Below the pieces are notes generated by a model that ran no database searches, was not told the DNA's origin, and worked only from the letters and a program-made list of their open reading frames with translations. Shown here piece by piece: positions 52,560-60,785 of a stretch of 64,000 bases of DNA (positions within the stretch are counted from its first letter, which is position 1; each line of letters opens with the position of its first letter). A program made the translations under genes and the position numbers. The stretch covers positions 556,501-620,500 of the forward strand of contig NZ_CP039451.1 of assembly GCF_004843725.1 (NCBI RefSeq), written 5' to 3'. This stretch comes from Psychroserpens sp. NJDZ02 (GTDB lineage Bacteria > Bacteroidota > Bacteroidia > Flavobacteriales > Flavobacteriaceae).

Positions 52560-52601
52560 CTAACTAAATGGATTGGTTGGTTTTGATTGGTTTTGGCTGG
52601 T

Positions 52602-54881
52602 TTACTTTAAATGTTGTGCAAAAAAACCTAACATCGCTTTGTACAATGCTACTCTATTTTCTTCATGAGAAAATCCATGTCCTTCATCGTACTTTACCAT
52701 ATAAGGCACCTCTATATTTCTTGCTCTCATGCTCTTTACAACTTGATCAGATTCGTCTATATTAACTCTTGGATCATTAGCACCTTGAATTACAAATAAT
52801 GGTTTAGTAATTTTATCGACGTGTAAAGCAGGAGATACTTCTGTCATAATCTTTTGATCATTTTCATCCTCAGTATTATACCACTGCTCATTAAATTGTG
52901 GCATGTAAGGTTTCCAATATTCTGGAAAAGACTCAAAAAAGGTAAACAGATTACTAACACCTACATAATCTATCCCACAAGTATATAAATCTGGAGTTTT
53001 AACAAGGCTACCTAAAGTTGCCAGTCCGCCGTAACTTGCGCCATAAATAGCCGTTTTATTTCCATCAATAAAATCTAAGGTTTTAGCATAAGCTACAGCA
53101 TCCTCTAAATCGTTAAGCATTTTTCTCCCAATTTGCTTATTCCCTTTTAAAAAGAATTCTTTTCCATAACCACCAGACCCTCTATAATTAACCTGTAAAG
53201 TAGCATACCCTCTACTTGCAAACAATTGCGTTTCTGGATTAAAACCCCAATAGTCTCTAACACCATAAGGTCCACCGTGAGGATTTACAATTAATGGCAC
53301 TCTTTGTCCCTTTTTAATAGTATTTGGTATTGTGATGTAACCATAGACTTTTAAACCATCTCGAGATATAAAGTTAATAGGTCTCATTTCTGCCATGTCT
53401 TCCTCATGTAATTGTGGCATTAAATCCAATAGTTTTGTAAACGTGTCACTTTTCACATCATAAGTATAGTAAGTCCCATATAACTTATCCGTCTGTATAA
53501 TTACTAAGTATTTATCCTCGTCTTCCGTTTTATCTACAATAGAAAACACTTTATCTCCAAACTCTTTTTTGAATTTTTTATCTAACTTTTTGTAATAATC
53601 ACTTACCGGTACAATGTGTGTTTTTTCTCCTGTATAAAAATAGTAATCCACTTCATATCCTCTCTTTTTAGAACGACTAACACCACCTACATCAAACGTA
53701 GGATTACTGTATACCTTTTCTATAATTTCTTTTTTTGCTAAATCGTATAAAACCAATTCGCTTGTATTACTCTCTAAATTAGTTAACACAAAAGCATCAT
53801 GCTTATAAGCTGTATTATAATTAAAAGCTACGATAGAAAAAGAATCTTTCCAATTAGTAGTAACCACCTCTTTAAAAGGTTGATCGGCGTCTGTTCTGTA
53901 ATTTAACACGTACTCTACTCCATTTTGTTGTTTTGTATAACCTCTTAAATTTCCATCTTTATCAAATTCATAACCCGCAATAGGTGAAGATGCATCTTTA
54001 TTTTCAAACAGTTTTTCCATATCTCCCGTTACAATATTGATTTTGTAAGGCTCAAATATTTGTTTATTATCTTTATTCATCATAATAATAACATGATCTG
54101 GTTGATCCTCTAACAGGTTCGAAAAATTAACTTGTACATCATCAAATGGTGTTAATGCTTTTGGATTACTTCCATCAATATTAGCAGCAAACAGTTGATA
54201 GTTTTCGTTACCGCCATTATCTTTTACATAAACTAATCTATTATCATTAGCCCAGCCATAACCTCTAATTAACTCCTCACCTTCTTCTATAGCACGTGTC
54301 ACCTTATCTGTTTTTGTATTTTTCACATATACATGATTTTTTCCACTAGCATCTTTCTCTCTATACGAAAAGTAATTTCCTTTAGGCGAAAATTGAAAAG
54401 AGCTAGTTGCTGGATCTTCAAAATAATCTTCAGCAGAATATTTATATGTTCCGTTATCAAAAGCAGACAACTTATCTAAAGCATCTTTAGATGATGGCAA
54501 GGAAACATCCCCCGGTTTGGTTTTTATGGTTTTTGTTAGATTTAAAGGAAACTCCATGCCTCCTTGATAAAATATTCCAGTAATAGCTTCTTTATCTAAA
54601 ACACCAACATATTTAATACCGCCTTGCGTAAAATTGATGCTTAATTGGTTGTTTTCAAAAAGGGTTTTATCCATAGGAATCCCTGTTGCACCCTGAGAAG
54701 GACTATCCATTGTAGATGACAAAACACCACTATCGTTTTTTACATTAAATAATAAAGGTATGTCTTGACCTTGCGCGGTCAATGTTCCTTTCCAAGATCC
54801 AGAAATATCTTGAGCAAATGTGCTAATGGATAGCAGCAAAGCTAAAATACTTAATACTAATTTTGTGTTTGGTTTTTTCAT
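52602..54881 (-). CDS. S9-family prolyl-oligopeptidase-like serine peptidase
   Basis: A 759-aa exported peptidase (signal peptide ending STFAQ). Residues 25-125 form a small beta domain; 150-480 a seven-bladed propeller (blade motifs such as YFSYREKDASGKNHVYVKN); about 500-759 the alpha/beta-hydrolase domain. The catalytic triad is visible: Ser in GASYGG (about 614), Asp in GANDPRV (about 700) and His in DEGHGF (about 738). Such enzymes cut short peptides, often after Pro or Ala, in the periplasm. The gene is divergent from an alpha/beta hydrolase across a gap holding a LytTR-type site, and a (TTA)7 tract precedes its ATG. Confidence 0.92.
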   Translation of the reverse strand: MKKPNTKLVLSILALLLSISTFAQDISGSWKGTLTAQGQDIPLLFNVKNDSGVLSSTMDSPSQGATGIPMDKTLFENNQLSINFTQGGIKYVGVLDKEAITGIFYQGGMEFPLNLTKTIKTKPGDVSLPSSKDALDKLSAFDNGTYKYSAEDYFEDPATSSFQFSPKGNYFSYREKDASGKNHVYVKNTKTDKVTRAIEEGEELIRGYGWANDNRLVYVKDNGGNENYQLFAANIDGSNPKALTPFDDVQVNFSNLLEDQPDHVIIMMNKDNKQIFEPYKINIVTGDMEKLFENKDASSPIAGYEFDKDGNLRGYTKQQNGVEYVLNYRTDADQPFKEVVTTNWKDSFSIVAFNYNTAYKHDAFVLTNLESNTSELVLYDLAKKEIIEKVYSNPTFDVGGVSRSKKRGYEVDYYFYTGEKTHIVPVSDYYKKLDKKFKKEFGDKVFSIVDKTEDEDKYLVIIQTDKLYGTYYTYDVKSDTFTKLLDLMPQLHEEDMAEMRPINFISRDGLKVYGYITIPNTIKKGQRVPLIVNPHGGPYGVRDYWGFNPETQLFASRGYATLQVNYRGSGGYGKEFFLKGNKQIGRKMLNDLEDAVAYAKTLDFIDGNKTAIYGASYGGLATLGSLVKTPDLYTCGIDYVGVSNLFTFFESFPEYWKPYMPQFNEQWYNTEDENDQKIMTEVSPALHVDKITKPLFVIQGANDPRVNIDESDQVVKSMRARNIEVPYMVKYDEGHGFSHEENRVALYKAMLGFFAQHLK

Positions 54882-54887
54882 GATGGT

Positions 54888-54910
54888 TTATTATTATTAT
54901 TATTATTATT
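54888..54910 (-). repeat. (TTA)7 tract in the leader of the S9 peptidase gene
   Basis: TTA is repeated seven times plus two bases, starting 7 bp before the peptidase ATG. On the minus strand it reads (TAA)n, an unstructured A/T-rich leader of the type preferred in Bacteroidota. It may slip in length. Confidence 0.85.
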
Positions 54911-55000
54911 AGTAGTTACCTAATTAGTAATCAATTACACTTAATTGTTACATTTGTTTTTATAAAGATATATCTATAATCTGTTTTTAAAATTGAAATT

Positions 55001-55032
55001 ATGATAAGCGGTCAACTAATAATGATAAACGG
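55001..55032. promoter_or_regulatory. Probable LytTR binding site 3
   Basis: ATGATAAGCGG and ATGATAAACGG repeat with a 21-bp period. The site lies in the divergent promoter region between the S9 peptidase and the alpha/beta hydrolase, 24 bp before the hydrolase ATG. The sequence continues GAAATAG, as in sites 1 and (nearly) 2. Confidence 0.6.
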
Positions 55033-55055
55033 AAATAGCAATTAACACCATTAAT

Positions 55056-56162
55056 ATGAAAACTTTAAAAAAAGCATTACCCTTATTAGTTGTGTTTATT
55101 TGCACAATATCTTTTGCGCAAACTGAAAAACCCCAAACCCCAAAAGGCCCCTTTGATTATATAATAGAAGACGTCTCGTTTATAAATAAAGACGTCGACA
55201 GTATTACATTAGCTGGCACATTAACATTACCAAAAAATATAAAACAACCGCCTGTTGCTATTTTAATAAATGGGTCTGGTGCGCATGATAGAGATTGCAC
55301 GATGATGGATCATAAATCCTTTTGGGTTATTGCGGACTACCTGACCAATAATGGTATCGCGGTGTTACGTTTTGACGAACGTGGTACTGCTAAGTCCGAA
55401 GGTGATTTTAGTAAAGCAACCACTTTTGATTTAGCAAAAGATGTTGAAGCCGGAATTAGCTATTTACAAACTAGAAAAGATATTGATTCGTCTAAAATTG
55501 GATTAATTGGTCATAGCGAAGGTGGGCTAATAGCACCTATCGTCGCGTCTACAAATCCTAATGTTGCCTACGTAATAATGCTTGCCGGACCTGGAGTTAA
55601 TGGTCAAAAAATATTACAATCGCAAAGTAAAAAGATAGCCAAATTACAAGGAGTGACAGACGAAGGTATTGCTTTTAATAACGAATTAACCACTATTGTA
55701 TACCAAGCTATGTTTTCTGAAACTGAAGTTGAAAAACAAAAATCAGCTATCGAAAATGCTTTAAAAGAATTTAAAGTCAAATTAGAAACTGAAGACAGTC
55801 CTTTTAAAGTATATGTTAATGATTATACTATTAATCAATTAAAAACACAACTCTCTAATCCCTGGTTACAGGCTTTTATAAAACTAGATCCTAAACCTTA
55901 TTTAGAGAAAACCAATTGTCCGATTCTTGTTTTAAACGGATCAAAAGATGTACAAGTGTTACCTGAAATTAATTTACCTGAAATTGAAAAACATCTTAAA
56001 ACTGCGAATAATAAGGATGTTACTATAAAACAATTGGAAGGATACAATCACTTGTTTCAAACCGCTAAAACGGGACTTTTAAATGAATATTTTACAAATG
56101 AAGAAACCTTCTCTCCTAACGTTTTAAAAATAATGTCCGATTGGATTAATGCTCGATTTTAG
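55056..56162 (+). CDS. Exported alpha/beta hydrolase
   Basis: A 368-aa exported hydrolase (signal peptide ending TISFAQ). The nucleophile elbow GHSEGG gives the catalytic Ser (about 153); the acid is in ILVLNGSKDVQV and the His in YNHLF. The oxyanion region LINGSGAHDRD and the LRFDERGTAKSEG strand match a family of peptide/ester hydrolases often listed as dienelactone-like or prolyl-type. The substrate is unknown. It shares a divergent control region with the S9 peptidase. Confidence 0.88.
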   Translation: MKTLKKALPLLVVFICTISFAQTEKPQTPKGPFDYIIEDVSFINKDVDSITLAGTLTLPKNIKQPPVAILINGSGAHDRDCTMMDHKSFWVIADYLTNNGIAVLRFDERGTAKSEGDFSKATTFDLAKDVEAGISYLQTRKDIDSSKIGLIGHSEGGLIAPIVASTNPNVAYVIMLAGPGVNGQKILQSQSKKIAKLQGVTDEGIAFNNELTTIVYQAMFSETEVEKQKSAIENALKEFKVKLETEDSPFKVYVNDYTINQLKTQLSNPWLQAFIKLDPKPYLEKTNCPILVLNGSKDVQVLPEINLPEIEKHLKTANNKDVTIKQLEGYNHLFQTAKTGLLNEYFTNEETFSPNVLKIMSDWINARF

Positions 56163-56224
56163 TATAAGTAGTAATATTACGTGAGGTTGATGTGTCGTAA
56201 CACAGAATGTTAAAAATATTATAT

Positions 56225-56256
56225 AAAAAAAGCTTCCCAATAGGAAGCTTTTTTTT
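56225..56256. terminator. Bidirectional terminator between hydrolase and obgE
   Basis: AAAAAAGCTTCC and GGAAGCTTTTTT form a 12-bp stem with loop CAATA and U-tracts on both strands. It serves the two convergent genes. Confidence 0.9.
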
Positions 56257-56273
56257 ATATAATATTTGAATAC

Positions 56274-57269
56274 TTAATTCAACATTTTCCAAAGCGAATC
56301 TTTCAACTCGGTTAACCCCTGTTGTGCAACACTAGATATAAACTGATAAGGTATTGGTAATACTTTATCTAATTCTTCTTTCATTTCAGCTTTAAGTTCA
56401 TCATCCAACATGTCTGACTTTGAGATAGCAATCATGCGATCTTTGTCTAACATTTCTGGATTATAACGTCTTAATTCATCTAACAAGATCTCATACTGTG
56501 CATTAATATCTGGCGCATCTGCTGGTATTAAGAATAGTAAAATCGAATTACGTTCTATATGACGTAAAAAATAATACCCTAATCCTTTTCCTTCCGCCGC
56601 ACCTTCAATAATACCTGGTATATCAGCCATTACAAAAGTTTGAAAATCTCTGTATTCTACAATACCTAAATTTGGCTTAAGCGTCGTAAACTCGTAATCT
56701 GCAATTTTCGGTTTTGCTGAGGTCACCACAGATAAAAGTGTAGATTTTCCTGCATTAGGGAAACCAACTAATCCAACATCTGCCAAAACTTTAAGTTCTA
56801 AAGTAATAAAATGCTCTACCAAAGGCAAACCTGGTTGTGCATAACGTGGCGTTTGGTTTGTCGAACTTCTAAAATTCCAGTTTCCTAGACCTCCTTTTCC
56901 ACCTTCTGCAACGATAACCTCTTCCCCTTCATCAGTAATTTCAAAAAGAATTTCGTCCGTCTCAGTATCTCTTACAACAGTACCTAAAGGCACGTCCATG
57001 TACATATCTTCTCCATCAGCTCCAGAACTTCTACTTTTACTTCCGTGTCCACCGTGTCCAGCTTTGACGTGTCGCTTAAATTTAAGATGTAATAGTGTCC
57101 AAAGATTAGAGTTCCCTCTTAAAATAACGTGTCCTCCACGTCCACCATCTCCTCCATCTGGTCCTCCTTTTGTAATAAATTTTTCGCGGTGTAAATGCAC
57201 AGATCCTTTTCCTCCGTTCCCAGAAGAGACGTGCATTTTTACGTAGTCTACAAAATTTCCCTCAGTCAT
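56274..57269 (-). CDS. obgE: GTPase Obg
   Basis: A 331-aa essential GTPase that acts in 50S ribosome maturation and the stringent response. The Gly-rich Obg fold occupies residues 1-157 ([33 protein letters not shown]). The G domain follows with G1 GFPNAGKST, switch [11 protein letters not shown]3 DIPGIIEGA and G4 SKSD. The C-terminal OCT domain is absent, as in many Bacteroidota. hpt-adk lies 78 bp upstream on the same strand. Confidence 0.96.
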   Translation of the reverse strand: MTEGNFVDYVKMHVSSGNGGKGSVHLHREKFITKGGPDGGDGGRGGHVILRGNSNLWTLLHLKFKRHVKAGHGGHGSKSRSSGADGEDMYMDVPLGTVVRDTETDEILFEITDEGEEVIVAEGGKGGLGNWNFRSSTNQTPRYAQPGLPLVEHFITLELKVLADVGLVGFPNAGKSTLLSVVTSAKPKIADYEFTTLKPNLGIVEYRDFQTFVMADIPGIIEGAAEGKGLGYYFLRHIERNSILLFLIPADAPDINAQYEILLDELRRYNPEMLDKDRMIAISKSDMLDDELKAEMKEELDKVLPIPYQFISSVAQQGLTELKDSLWKMLN

Positions 57270-57347
57270 AATTTATTTAAAAAATTAAAACGTTATCAGT
57301 TAAAAGCTTTCACTAATACTTCAATAACTCAAACCTATTGGTTTGTA

Positions 57348-58463
57348 TTACAATTTGTCAATTACAGTATTTAAACGTTTAGTAATATCTGTAATAGATC
57401 CTATTCCATCCACTCCAAAATATTTATTTTGAGCTGCGTAATAGTCTTTTAAAATAGCCGTTTCGCTATAATATACTTTAATTCTGTTTCTGATAATAGA
57501 CTCGTCAGAATCATCTTTTCTTCCACTAGTTTTACCACGCTCTAATAAACGTTGTACCAAGACCTCATCTTCAACTTCTAGAGCAACCATTGCGCTAACT
57601 TCAGAATCTCTTGCATCCATTATCTTGTCTAAAGCTACAGCTTGTGCTTCATTTCTTGGAAAACCATCAAAAATAAATCCATTTGCTCCTGCATTTCTGT
57701 CCACTTCTGCTTCTAACATATCTATAGTCACTTGGTCTGGCACTAAATGCCCCTTATCCATGTATGATTTTGCTAATGTCCCTAAAGCCGTTTCGTTTTT
57801 GATATTATATCTAAACACATCTCCTGTAGAGATATGTACTAGATTATATTTCTCTTTTAAAAAATTAGCTTGAGTTCCTTTTCCTGCACCTGGAGGTCCA
57901 AATAGCACTAAATTAGTCATATGTTGTGTGGTTTTTAATTGATATACTGCTGGTAGATCCCTTCCTAATCCATCATAGTCTAATCCGTAGCCTACAATAA
58001 ATTTATTAGGTATTTCCATACCAACATAATGCAACTTAAAGTCTTTTTTATAAGCTGCTGGCTTATAAAAAAGTGTTGCAATTAATAATTGTTTTACGTT
58101 CTCGTTCTCAAAAATGCGATGTACTTCGACTAAAGTGTTACCGGTATCAATAATGTCCTCTAAAATAACAACTGTACGTCCCGTTAAGTCTTGTGTTAAA
58201 CCTATTAAACGCTGAATATCTTCTGTCGATTTAACACCTTCATAAGACGCTAGTTTAATAAATGTGACTTCGCAGGGTTTTGGATATTTTTTTACAAAAT
58301 CGCTAACTAACATAAAAGAGCCATTCAAAATACCAATAAAAACGGGTACTTCGTCACCTAAATCTTCTGCAACTTGATGCGCCATTCTGGTGACTGCATC
58401 ATCAATTTCCTGTTCAGAAATAAATGGTTTAAACTGTTTGTCGTGAAGCGTTATCGTCTGCAT
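57348..58463 (-). CDS. Fused hypoxanthine phosphoribosyltransferase-adenylate kinase
   Basis: A 371-aa fusion. Residues 1-180 are an HPRT with the PRPP loop VVILEDIIDTGNT, salvaging hypoxanthine/guanine to IMP/GMP. An internal Met at about 182 opens adenylate kinase: P-loop GPPGAGKGTQ, NMP-binding STGDVFRYNI, FDGFPRN and the short LID LERGKTSGRKDDSDESIIR. The two domains are joined without linker (YQLKTTQHMTNL). The fusion is known in Flavobacteriaceae and couples purine salvage to adenylate interconversion. The internal ATG could also give adenylate kinase alone. purK and purE diverge on the other side. Confidence 0.95.
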   Translation of the reverse strand: MQTITLHDKQFKPFISEQEIDDAVTRMAHQVAEDLGDEVPVFIGILNGSFMLVSDFVKKYPKPCEVTFIKLASYEGVKSTEDIQRLIGLTQDLTGRTVVILEDIIDTGNTLVEVHRIFENENVKQLLIATLFYKPAAYKKDFKLHYVGMEIPNKFIVGYGLDYDGLGRDLPAVYQLKTTQHMTNLVLFGPPGAGKGTQANFLKEKYNLVHISTGDVFRYNIKNETALGTLAKSYMDKGHLVPDQVTIDMLEAEVDRNAGANGFIFDGFPRNEAQAVALDKIMDARDSEVSAMVALEVEDEVLVQRLLERGKTSGRKDDSDESIIRNRIKVYYSETAILKDYYAAQNKYFGVDGIGSITDITKRLNTVIDKL

Positions 58464-58480
58464 TTTATAAATTTAAAGCG

Positions 58481-58488
58481 CAAATATA
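58481..58488 (-). promoter_or_regulatory. -7 promoter box of hpt-adk
   Basis: TATATTTG on the minus strand, 18 bp before the hpt-adk ATG, matches TAnnTTTG and predicts a leader of about 10 nt. Confidence 0.55.
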
Positions 58489-58583
58489 CGCAATTGTGAC
58501 TGTTTAAGAGATATTTGAATTCGATTTTTAGGTACTGTTTTGGTTTTAAAATGTATTTTTGTAGCTAACACGTTTCTTGACTA

Positions 58584-59738
58584 ATGAATTATTTTTCTTC
58601 TGACTTTAAATTAGGTATTTTAGGTGGTGGCCAATTGGGCAAAATGCTCCTGTATGATACTCGAAAATTTGACATATACACTTGCGTTTTAGACAATAGC
58701 AGTGAAGCACCAAGCCGAATGGCCTGTAATGAATTTACAAAAGGTGACTTAATGGATTTTGATACCGTTTACAATTTTGGAAAGCAGGTTAATGTGCTTA
58801 CCATTGAGATTGAAAACGTCAATGTTGACGCATTAGAAAAGCTAGAAAATGAAGGCGTAAAAGTCTATCCGTCCTCTAAAACTTTGCAACGTATCCAAAA
58901 TAAAGCAACGCAAAAATTATTTTATCAAGATCATAATTTGCCAACTGCTCCTTTTAGTCGGTTTGCTTATGTCTCAGAAATTGAAGACGCCATTGATAAC
59001 GGTGGGTTAAAGTTACCCTTTGTGTGGAAAGCAGCACAGTTTGGCTATGACGGTAATGGGGTTAAAATAGTACGATCTATTGCGGATTTAACAGATTTGC
59101 CTAAAGGCGAATGTATAGCAGAGCAATTAGTGCCTTTTAAAAATGAATTAGCCGTTATTGTTGCAAGAAGTGCTACCGGAGAAACGAAAACGTATCCTGT
59201 AGTCGAAATGGAGTTTCATCCAGAAGCCAATCAAGTAGAATATGTTATTTGTCCAGCAAGAATATCCCCTGAAGTTACTAAAAAAGCACAAGACATTGCT
59301 TTAAAAACATCCGAAGCGTTTAATCATGTTGGTTTATTGGCAGTCGAATTATTTCAAACCGAAGATGATCAGATTCTGATTAATGAAGTCGCACCAAGAC
59401 CACATAACTCTGGACACCAAACTATTGAAGCGAGTTACACTTCGCAATTTGAACAACACATCCGCGCGGTTTTAGGATTACCATTAGGTAAAACAGATAA
59501 TAAAACGGCAGCTGTTATGGTTAACCTAGTGGGCGCAGAAGATTACGCAGGCCCCGTAAAATATAAAAATATTGAAGCTATCATGGCTATGGACGGTGTA
59601 ACACCGCACATATACGGGAAAAAAGAAACCCGTCCTTTTAGAAAAATGGGACATGTCACTATAATAAACGAAGATTTAAATACAGCACGTCAAATTGCTG
59701 AAGAAGTTAAAAACAGTATAAAAGTAATAAGTCAATAA
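58584..59738 (+). CDS. purK: 5-(carboxyamino)imidazole ribonucleotide synthase
   Basis: A 384-aa ATP-grasp enzyme that carboxylates AIR to N5-CAIR in purine synthesis. The N-terminal LGILGGGQLGKML, the ATP-grasp strand LPFVWKAAQFGYDGNGVKI and the Mg site LLAVELFQTEDDQILINEVA followed by PRPHNSGH are typical. purE follows after 3 bp. The start MNYFSSDFKLG is the first ATG. Confidence 0.96.
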   Translation: MNYFSSDFKLGILGGGQLGKMLLYDTRKFDIYTCVLDNSSEAPSRMACNEFTKGDLMDFDTVYNFGKQVNVLTIEIENVNVDALEKLENEGVKVYPSSKTLQRIQNKATQKLFYQDHNLPTAPFSRFAYVSEIEDAIDNGGLKLPFVWKAAQFGYDGNGVKIVRSIADLTDLPKGECIAEQLVPFKNELAVIVARSATGETKTYPVVEMEFHPEANQVEYVICPARISPEVTKKAQDIALKTSEAFNHVGLLAVELFQTEDDQILINEVAPRPHNSGHQTIEASYTSQFEQHIRAVLGLPLGKTDNKTAAVMVNLVGAEDYAGPVKYKNIEAIMAMDGVTPHIYGKKETRPFRKMGHVTIINEDLNTARQIAEEVKNSIKVISQ

Positions 59739-59741
59739 AAG

Positions 59742-60224
59742 ATGAATAAAGTAGCAGTAATAATGGGAAGCAATAGCGATATGCCAGTCATGCAAGACGC
59801 TATAGATATTTTAAAAGATTTTGAAATAGATATTGAAGTTGATATCGTATCTGCACATCGTACACCCGAAAAATTATTTGAATTTAGTAAAAACGCACAT
59901 AAAAGAGGGATTAAAGTAATTATTGCGGGTGCTGGTGGCGCTGCACATTTACCAGGTATGGTAGCCTCTTTAAGTCCATTACCAATTATAGGCGTCCCTG
60001 TAAAAAGTAGCAACTCTATTGATGGATGGGATTCTGTATTATCTATCCTTCAAATGCCTGGAGGAGTTCCTGTAGCTACAGTAGCCTTAAACGGAGCTAA
60101 AAATGCTGGTATCCTAGCAGCACAAATTATAGGCGCCTCAGACCCTTTAGTTTTGGACAAAATAATAGCTTATAAAGACAATCTAAAATTAAAAGTAGAG
60201 CAAGCAGCTGAAGCTATTAAATAG
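59742..60224 (+). CDS. purE: N5-CAIR mutase, PurE
   Basis: A 160-aa class I PurE that moves the carboxyl group from N5-CAIR to CAIR, the product of PurK being its substrate. The motifs MGSNSDMPVM, SAHRTP and AGAGGAAHLPGM are complete. It is the second gene of a two-gene operon and is followed by a terminator. Confidence 0.97.
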   Translation: MNKVAVIMGSNSDMPVMQDAIDILKDFEIDIEVDIVSAHRTPEKLFEFSKNAHKRGIKVIIAGAGGAAHLPGMVASLSPLPIIGVPVKSSNSIDGWDSVLSILQMPGGVPVATVALNGAKNAGILAAQIIGASDPLVLDKIIAYKDNLKLKVEQAAEAIK

Positions 60225-60234
60225 TTGAAAATAG

Positions 60235-60260
60235 AAAACCCCAACTAAAGTTGGGGTTTT
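60235..60260 (+). terminator. Terminator of purKE
   Basis: AAAACCCCAACT and AGTTGGGGTTTT with a two-base loop. It is followed by TCAATCGCTATTAAT, a tail that recurs after two more hairpins downstream. Confidence 0.9.
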
Positions 60261-60426
60261 CAATCGCTATTAATCTTCTGTATGAGGTTAATATAATCTC
60301 ACATCAAAAAAACCTAGTACAAATTTGCCACTTGTCCCTCTAATAGTAGAAATAACACCTCTCAAATCTTACGCTTTCGATAAAATGCATAAATAACCGT
60401 CAAAACACTGTTTTTGTGCAAAAAAA

Positions 60427-60450
60427 AGCCCCAAACTAAGTTTGAGGCTT
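60427..60450 (+). repeat. Second hairpin of the 560-bp gap, with ATCGCTATTA tail
   Basis: AGCCCCAAACTAAGTTTGAGGCTT is a hairpin with one mismatch, preceded by an A-tract and followed by CCATCGCTATTATTTTTC. Beyond it, ATACTCATATCAAAAAAAC parallels ATAATCTCACATCAAAAAAAC after the first hairpin. Two tandem units of about 180 bp are thus visible. Confidence 0.6.
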
Positions 60451-60590
60451 CCATCGCTATTATTTTTCTATACATATGGGTATAAATACTCATATCAAAA
60501 AAACAGTTGCAAAAACGTTACTTTAATTTATAAACTCTCATAGTTGTTCAAAAACATTTTTTATTTTAGTTTAAAGGAGACATTAATACG

Positions 60591-60644
60591 ATGAGTAACA
60601 GAAAGAGAAAAAAAACGAAAAAAAAAAGCCTCAGAAGTATCTGA
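60591..60644 (+). CDS. Possible 17-aa basic leader peptide
   Basis: ATG at 60591 opens MSNRKRKKTKKKSLRSI-stop, ten of 17 residues Lys or Arg. It is preceded by TTTAAAGGAGACATTAATACG, a good Shine-Dalgarno (AAAGGAG), rare in this genome. Its last six codons form the left half of a terminator hairpin (60622-60652), so translation would compete with folding. A leader peptide controlling the M3 peptidase gene 142 bp downstream is possible; chance cannot be excluded for so short a frame. Confidence 0.35.
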   Translation: MSNRKRKKTKKKSLRSI

Positions 60645-60652
60645 GGCTTTTT
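60622..60652 (+). terminator. Terminator hairpin overlapping the 17-aa ORF
   Basis: AAAAAGCCTCAGA and TCTGAGGCTTTTT form a perfect 13-bp stem with loop AGTA and a T-run, followed again by ATCGCTATTAATC. It is the third hairpin of the gap between purE and the M3 peptidase. Confidence 0.8.
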
Positions 60653-60785
60653 ATCGCTATTAATCAATAATTTTTAAGTGAGTAACCAGCTCACGGGAAA
60701 AAATCTATGCGAAAATAGACATTTATATAATTAATATGCAATAAAAATATTAATTTTAACAAAACATTTATACTACAACGTTATA

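Noticed and set aside
58584..60224. Riboswitch or PurR site before purKE
   Set aside because: The 120-bp gap to hpt-adk shows only A/T-rich promoter sequence; no purine riboswitch core or clear palindrome was found.
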